Shown: piece by piece, positions 50,519 through 55,160 of the stretch | How the letters are laid out: the number at the start of each line of letters is the position of its first letter | How positions within the stretch are numbered: the stretch's first letter is position 1 | Assembly (NCBI RefSeq): GCF_002300555.2 | Contig: NZ_NTHN02000034.1 | Span: 1-55,160 of the forward strand | Source: Alloyangia mangrovi | GTDB lineage: Bacteria > Pseudomonadota > Alphaproteobacteria > Rhodobacterales > Rhodobacteraceae | Reading direction: 5' to 3' | Length of the DNA: 55,160 nucleotides | Notes under the pieces: generated by a model | Database searches by the model: none | Seen by the model: only the letters and a program-made list of their open reading frames with translations | Told to the model about the DNA's origin: nothing | Made by a program: the position numbers and the translations under genes

Positions 50519-52038
50519 TGGACGCCTTTCTCGCATTCCTGACAGTCTTCACCCAGCCCGAACTGCTGCTGCTCGTGGGTGTGGGCACCTTCGCCGGGGT
50601 CTATGTCGGCGCGATCCCGGGGCTTTCGGTGACCATGGCGGTCTCGATCCTCATCTCCTTCACCTTCTCGTGGGATGTCTACCCGGCCATCTCGCTGATG
50701 ATCGGCATCTTCATGGGCGGGGTCTACGGCGGCTCGCGCACGGCGATCCTGCTCAACATCCCCGGTGCGCCCTCGGCCATCGCGACGGCGCTCGACGGCT
50801 ATCCCATGGCGCAGCGCGGCGAGGCGGGCACGGCGATCGGCATCACCACGGTCATGTCTTTCTTCGGCGGTTTCATCGGCATCGCCGTGCTGGCGCTCGC
50901 CGCGCCGCTGGTGTCGGACTTCGCGCTGAAGTTCCAGCCGCGCGACTACATGCTGCTGGCGGTGCTCGGCATCCTGCTGGTCGGCTCGCTGTCGTCGGGC
51001 AGCCTGGTGAAGGGCATCTTCGCCGGTGCGCTCGGCATCGCCATCGGCGCGGTGGGGCGTGACCCTCTTACCTTCACCGAGCGTTTCACCTTCGATCTTT
51101 CGATCATGCAGGGCGGTATCAGCTTCATCGCGGTGATGATCGGCATGTTCGGTGTCTCCGAGGCGCTGATGCAGTTGCACCACGTCGACAAGACCGCGGT
51201 GCGCCAGAAGATCAGCCGCATCGTTCCCTCGTTCAGCACGATCCGCAAGCACCTGCCGCTGTCGCTGCAGACCTCGACCATCGGGGTGATCATCGGCGCG
51301 CTTCCGGGCACCGGCGGCGACATCGCGGCACTGATGGCCTATGACCACGCCAAGCGCGTGACCAAGAAGCCCCAATATCCCTTCGGCAAGGGGGCGATCG
51401 AGGGGCTCGTCGCCCCCGAGACCGCCAACAACGCCGCCGTTGGCGGGGCGTTCATCCCGATGATGACGCTGGGCATTCCCGGCGACGCGGTCACCGCGAT
51501 CATGATCGGCGCGCTGTTCATCCACGGGCTCAACCCCGGGCCGATGCTGATGATCGACCAGCCCGACATGTTCTGGTTCATCGTCGGCGCGCTGGTCACC
51601 GCCAACTTCTTCATGCTGCTCTTCGGCCTGACGGGCATCAAGCTCTTCACCAAGATCGTCGAGATGCCGCGGGCCGTGCTGATCCCGCTGATCATGCTGC
51701 TGTCGATCGTCGGCGCTTACGCGGTGAACAACTCGATCACCGACGTCTACTGGATGCTCGGCTTCGGCTTCTTCGGCTACTTCATGCGCCACTACGGCTA
51801 TCCGCTGGGGCCGGTGATCCTCGGGGTGATCCTGTCGCGGCTGCTCGATGACAACTGGCGGCGCGCGATCATCTCGGAGCGCGAGGATCTCGGACGGTTC
51901 TTCCATGGCATCGTCACCAGCCCGCTGTCGCTGGTGCTCTTCATCGCGGTCATCCTGATCTTCGTCTCGCAGACGCCGCTCTGGACCCGTGCAAAAGGCA
52001 AGCTGCTCGGCGATCCGGCAGAAAAGGTGAAGCAATGA
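50518..52038 (+). CDS. tctA: TctA large permease subunit
   Basis: A 506-residue TctA-family permease with about 11-12 hydrophobic segments. The family signatures are clear: GTFAGVYVGAIPGLSVTMAV, GGVYGGSRTAILLNIPGAPSAIATALDGYPMA (two blocks of one loop), and GALPGTGGDIAALMAYDHAKR. It uses an ion gradient to import the acid presented by TctC. It ends with ATGA overlapping aroE, so transporter and dehydrogenase are co-translated. Confidence 0.95.
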   Translation: MDAFLAFLTVFTQPELLLLVGVGTFAGVYVGAIPGLSVTMAVSILISFTFSWDVYPAISLMIGIFMGGVYGGSRTAILLNIPGAPSAIATALDGYPMAQRGEAGTAIGITTVMSFFGGFIGIAVLALAAPLVSDFALKFQPRDYMLLAVLGILLVGSLSSGSLVKGIFAGALGIAIGAVGRDPLTFTERFTFDLSIMQGGISFIAVMIGMFGVSEALMQLHHVDKTAVRQKISRIVPSFSTIRKHLPLSLQTSTIGVIIGALPGTGGDIAALMAYDHAKRVTKKPQYPFGKGAIEGLVAPETANNAAVGGAFIPMMTLGIPGDAVTAIMIGALFIHGLNPGPMLMIDQPDMFWFIVGALVTANFFMLLFGLTGIKLFTKIVEMPRAVLIPLIMLLSIVGAYAVNNSITDVYWMLGFGFFGYFMRHYGYPLGPVILGVILSRLLDDNWRRAIISEREDLGRFFHGIVTSPLSLVLFIAVILIFVSQTPLWTRAKGKLLGDPAEKVKQ

Positions 52039-52886
52039 CCACGCTCAAAACCCTCAAGCTCGGGCTCATCGGCGACAATATCGCGCGCTCGCGCTCGCCC
52101 CTGCTGCACCGGCTCGCCGGTGAGCAGAGCGGCGTCGAGGTGACCTACGACCGGCTGGTGCCCAGGGACAGGGGGCAAAGCTTCGACGAGATCTTCGAAG
52201 GTTGCGAAGGGCTTGGGTTCCGCGGGATCAACGTGACCTACCCCTACAAGGAGATCGCCGCCGGCAAGGTCGAGGTCGATGACCCGCTGGTCCGCGCCGT
52301 GGGCGCGGTGAACACGGTGATCTTCGGCGGTGCCCGCCCGAAGGGGTTCAACACCGACTATTCCGGTTTCATGTCGGCCTATCGCCGGGTGATGGGCGAG
52401 ACGCCCACCGGAACCGTGCTGATGATCGGCGCCGGCGGTGTCGGCCGCGCGGTGGCCTTCGGGCTCGCGGGCCTCGGGACTCGCAAACTGCGCCTCGTCG
52501 ACCGCGATCCTGCCAAGGCCGAAGCGCTGGCCGAGGCGCTGAAGTCGGTCGCGCCGGACATGGAGATCAGCATCTGGCTCAGCGCCGAGAAGGCCGCCGA
52601 GGGCTGCAGCGGGGTGATCAACTGCACGCCCGTCGGCATGGTCGGCTACGAGGGGACGCCGCTGGCAGCCGAGGTCCTGCAGGGCGCGGTCTGGGCCTTT
52701 GACGCGGTCTACACGCCGGTGGAGACGCAGTTCCTGCAGGCTGCCGGGGCCGCCGGGCTGAAGGTGATTTCCGGCTGGGAGCTCTATTTCTACCAGGGCG
52801 TCCACGCCTGGTCGCTGTTCTCGGGTCTCGGCCTCGATGACGTGGCCCTGCGCAAGTCGCTTGTCGATATGGGAGATGCCGAATGA
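52035..52886 (+). CDS. aroE: Shikimate dehydrogenase family protein (probably catabolic)
   Basis: A 283-residue AroE-family NAD(P)-dependent enzyme that interconverts shikimate and 3-dehydroshikimate, or quinate and dehydroquinate in the YdiB type. The substrate-site residues are present: Ser19/Ser21 region (ARSRSPLLH), catalytic Lys72 in NVTYPYKE, Asn93, and Asp108 in GFNTDYSG. The nucleotide loop IGAGGVGRAVAFG is near residue 127. It is translationally coupled to the tct transporter and to a 3-dehydroshikimate dehydratase fragment. That context argues for breakdown of imported shikimate or quinate and against a biosynthetic role. Confidence 0.88.
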   Translation: MTTLKTLKLGLIGDNIARSRSPLLHRLAGEQSGVEVTYDRLVPRDRGQSFDEIFEGCEGLGFRGINVTYPYKEIAAGKVEVDDPLVRAVGAVNTVIFGGARPKGFNTDYSGFMSAYRRVMGETPTGTVLMIGAGGVGRAVAFGLAGLGTRKLRLVDRDPAKAEALAEALKSVAPDMEISIWLSAEKAAEGCSGVINCTPVGMVGYEGTPLAAEVLQGAVWAFDAVYTPVETQFLQAAGAAGLKVISGWELYFYQGVHAWSLFSGLGLDDVALRKSLVDMGDAE

Positions 52887-53095
52887 AGACCTGCATCGCG
52901 ACGGTTTCGATCTCGGGAACCCTCTCCGAGAAGCTCGAGGCGATTTCCGCCGCCGGCTTCGACGGGATCGAGATTTTCGAACAGGATTTCATCACCGACA
53001 GCGGCAGCGCGCGCGACGTGGGCAACCGCATCCGTAAGCAGGGGCTGGCATCGCTCTCGGCGCATCCGCCGTCGACTGGCCACCACCGGACCTAG
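52883..53095 (+). pseudogene. Truncated QuiC-like 3-dehydroshikimate dehydratase
   Basis: The 70-residue frame begins MKTCIATVSISGTLSEKLEA and continues AAGFDGIEIFEQDF. This is the N-terminus of the QuiC-type 3-dehydroshikimate dehydratases, TIM-barrel proteins that are usually several hundred residues long. After about residue 55 (RIRKQGLAS) similarity to the family is lost and the frame ends. The start overlaps aroE as ATGA. I found no continuation in any frame before murJ, so most of the gene is missing, by deletion or a wrong assembly join. If intact it would make protocatechuate. Confidence 0.72.
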
Positions 53096-53203
53096 GGCGC
53101 TGACCCGCTTTGGCTGTCGGCACCGGTGCTGCGATGCCGACTTGCCCGAGCGCTCGCCTTCTGGACTGGAACAAACGCGGGATCATGCGATGCCTGTCGC
53201 GGC

Positions 53204-54721
53204 TTAGCCGTCACGTCGGCCCAGGCCGCCAAGTAACCAGTAGCTGCCGAGGTAGCTGCAGCCGCCTGACAGGATGACAGCGCAAAGCGCGGCGTACCGG
53301 AGACCTTCCGCCTGCAACGCGCCGTCAAGAAAATGGAGCGCGCCCGCCACCACACCGCTCATGATCGCCGAGGACAGCAGCATCCGCGGCAGGCGGCGGC
53401 GCAGCCGGGTGTCCAGCTGTGCGGCGGCACCAAAGGTGCGCGTGCCGCGCCAGAGTTGCAGCGTCATGATCCAGCCCGCGACCGTAGTGCCGACCGCTGC
53501 GGCGGAGAACCCCATGACCGGCGCGAGGCCAAGCGCCACCGCGGCGTTCACCAGCATCGACCACAGTGCGAAGCGGAAGGGGCTGCGGGTGTCCTCGCGG
53601 GCGAAATAGAGCGGCTGGAGAACCTTCTGCAGCACGAAGGCGGGCAGTCCCGCGCCGTAGATCGCCAGCGCGAGCGCGGTCGGGCCGACGTCGGACTGCA
53701 GAAAGGCGCCGCGTCGGAACAGCACCGAGATCAGCGGCTCTGCCATGAGGATCAGCGCGGCCGCGGCCGGCAACGTCAGCACCAGCGCAAGTTCGGTCGC
53801 GCGGTTGAAGGCATGCCGGCTGCCGGGGGTGTCCCCTGACTTTTGGCGCCGAGAGATCTCGGGCAGCAGCACGATGCCGATGGCGATGCCAACGACTCCC
53901 AAGGGCAGTTGATAGAGCCGGTCGGCGTTGGTCAGCCAGGCGATGCCATGCTCGAAGAACGAACCGACCTGCCGCCCGACCAGAAGATTCACCTGCACCA
54001 CGCCCCCGGCCAGCACCGCCGGGGCGGCGACGGCGAGCAACCTGCGCATGTCGGGGCTCAGCCGGGGGCGGCGCAGGCGCAGCGCAAAGCCCATGCGCCG
54101 GGCCGCCCACCAGACCATGCAAAGCTGCACCAGCCCCGACACCGGTGTCGACCAGGCCATCGCCAGCCCCATGTCCCAGCCGAGCCGGTCCGCCGCCAGC
54201 ATCGCGGCGATCAGCACGAGGTTCATCAGCACCGGCGCGGCGGCGGCGGCAACGAAGCGGCCGCCCGCGTTCAGCAGCCCCGAGAGCAGGGCTGTGAGCG
54301 ACATGAACAGGATGTAGGGAAAGCAGATGCGCCCGTAGACCACTGCAAGGCCGAACCTTTCATCACCGAGAAAGCCGCTGGCCTGCAGCGCCACCAGCCA
54401 GGGCATCGCCAGATGCGCCAGCAGCGAGACCGTCAGCACCACGGCAAAGAGACCGGAAAACGCCTCTTCGGCAAAGCCGCGCGGGTTGTCGCCGCCCTCG
54501 AGACGCCGCGCGAACATCGGCACGAAGGCGGTGTTGAATGCGCCCTCGGCAAAGAACCGGCGGAACATGTTGGGCAGGCTGAAGGCGACGAGATAGGCCT
54601 GCGCCACCGGCCCGGTTCCGAGATAGGCGGCGATCATCAGATCGCGCAGGAAGCCGACGAGGCGGCTGGCGAGGGTCCAACTTCCGACCGACAGGATACC
54701 TCGGAGGAGCGGGCTTCTCAT
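53204..54721 (-). CDS. murJ: MurJ lipid II flippase
   Basis: A 505-residue member of the MurJ/MviN family in the MOP superfamily, with about 13-14 hydrophobic segments. Signature blocks are SVGSWTLASRLVGFLRDLMIAAYLG (split marker: GFLRDLMIAAYLG), NMFRRFFAEGAFNTAFVPMFA and YQLPLGVVGIAIGIVLLPEIS. It moves lipid II across the inner membrane for peptidoglycan synthesis. I prefer ATG 54721 (MRSPLLRGI) from family alignment memory; ATG 54763 adds 14 residues. Neither has a good ribosome site. It converges on the truncated quiC-like gene. Confidence 0.93.
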   Translation of the reverse strand: MRSPLLRGILSVGSWTLASRLVGFLRDLMIAAYLGTGPVAQAYLVAFSLPNMFRRFFAEGAFNTAFVPMFARRLEGGDNPRGFAEEAFSGLFAVVLTVSLLAHLAMPWLVALQASGFLGDERFGLAVVYGRICFPYILFMSLTALLSGLLNAGGRFVAAAAAPVLMNLVLIAAMLAADRLGWDMGLAMAWSTPVSGLVQLCMVWWAARRMGFALRLRRPRLSPDMRRLLAVAAPAVLAGGVVQVNLLVGRQVGSFFEHGIAWLTNADRLYQLPLGVVGIAIGIVLLPEISRRQKSGDTPGSRHAFNRATELALVLTLPAAAALILMAEPLISVLFRRGAFLQSDVGPTALALAIYGAGLPAFVLQKVLQPLYFAREDTRSPFRFALWSMLVNAAVALGLAPVMGFSAAAVGTTVAGWIMTLQLWRGTRTFGAAAQLDTRLRRRLPRMLLSSAIMSGVVAGALHFLDGALQAEGLRYAALCAVILSGGCSYLGSYWLLGGLGRRDG

Positions 54722-54828
54722 CGGGCGCGCGAGACGGGGCGAGGGGCAGGCATGGGGCCTCATGGGGATCGTCTTCGATGCGCGGTCCCGAAGGCAGGGG
54801 TGCCCCCGGGCCGCGCCGTTCGCTTGTG

Positions 54829-55160
54829 CTATCGTGGCGCCGTCGCGCTGTCGAGGATCGTGCGGCCTGGCGAAGGTGCAATATCCGCCAAGGGGTCGAC
54901 GAACCTCCGGACGAAATCGGTGGCGGGCTGGTTGCGGATCTCGGCGGGGGCGCCGATCTGCTCGATCCGGCCCATCGACATGACCGCGACCCGGTCGGCA
55001 AGGGTCAGCGCCTCGTCCTGATCGTGGGTGACGAAGACCGTGGTAAGCCCGGTGGCATCGTGGATCTCGCGCAGACCCGTGCGCAGCTCGCGCCGAACCC
55101 GCGCATCGAGCGCACCGAAGGGCTCGTCGAGCAGCAGCATGCGCGGCTCGGTGGCCAGCG
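54829..55160 (-). CDS. ABC importer ATPase, partial (N-terminus outside window)
   Basis: The visible 109 residues begin within the ATPase domain just before Walker B ([14 protein letters not shown]), followed by the switch [20 protein letters not shown] and [12 protein letters not shown]. These are typical of CysA/PotA/FbpC-type importers. The protein ends about 45 residues after that point (DSATAPR), so it lacks the extra C-terminal TOBE-type domain of full CysA. The Walker A and signature motifs lie beyond the right edge. Substrate unknown. Confidence 0.82.
   Translation of the reverse strand, partial: LATEPRMLLLDEPFGALDARVRRELRTGLREIHDATGLTTVFVTHDQDEALTLADRVAVMSMGRIEQIGAPAEIRNQPATDFVRRFVDPLADIAPSPGRTILDSATAPR

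Overview
The window is high-GC DNA (about two thirds G+C), densely packed with genes, many sharing ATGA, GTGA or TGATG stop/start overlaps. The gene content suggests an alphaproteobacterium of the Rhodobacterales/Roseobacter type. Pointers are the large thiamine operon ending in thiYZX, a complete Tad/Flp pilus locus, several TRAP and tripartite tricarboxylate transporters, and small catabolic modules each with its own regulator. No rRNA, tRNA, CRISPR array or complete insertion sequence was seen.

Layout. (1) 1-1.7 kb: the 3' end of an unknown gene, convergent with an MFS transporter. (2) 1.9-9.45 kb, minus strand: a ten-gene thiamine operon read as thiD-thiO-thiS-thiG-thiE-thiF-thiY-tenA-thiZ-thiX. 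A promoter and a TPP riboswitch lie at its head. It combines HMP kinase, thiazole synthesis, thiamine phosphate synthase and a salvage importer for a pyrimidine precursor. (3) 9.65-11.4 kb: a half-size ABC exporter. (4) 12.1-24.7 kb, plus strand: a Tad pilus locus with a TPR lipoprotein, prepilin peptidase, TadG-like protein, Flp pilin, CpaB, CpaC secretin, small lipoprotein, two TadE-like pseudopilins, CpaE, an L,D-transpeptidase, CpaF, TadB and TadC. A perfect 13-bp hairpin terminator separates it from a convergent winged-helix/AAA+ ATPase. (5) 26.3-34.0 kb, minus strand: an eight-gene operon with two complete TRAP transporters around an amidohydrolase and a GAF protein. Upstream is a TetR-type regulator, with repeated ATTTACGRRCAG motifs in the intergenic region. 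(6) 35.5-39.8 kb: a siderophore-type binding protein and TonB-dependent receptor, divergent from an esterase, with an iron-box-like palindrome between them. (7) 40.2-45.1 kb: an SsuABC/TauABC-type importer plus an arylsulfotransferase-like protein, divergent from a LacI regulator with two palindromic operators 41 bp apart. (8) 45.2-53.1 kb: a LysR gene between a minus-strand pair (FAD dehydrogenase and TIM-barrel protein) and a plus-strand TctCBA-AroE-QuiC' operon, probably for a hydroaromatic acid. (9) 53.2-55.2 kb: murJ and a partial ABC ATPase.

Three genes (thiF, tadC and the FAD dehydrogenase) each carry one single-base frameshift; correcting it gives a full-length protein of the expected size. 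Two of the three fall in runs of seven G. Either the assembly has homopolymer errors or these genes are recently broken. A fourth gene, quiC-like, is cut off after about 55 recognisable residues. The most interesting biology is the L,D-transpeptidase built into the Tad operon, the twin-TRAP operon with its repeated operator-like motif, the LacI-controlled arylsulfotransferase/importer unit, and the LysR-controlled hydroaromatic unit.
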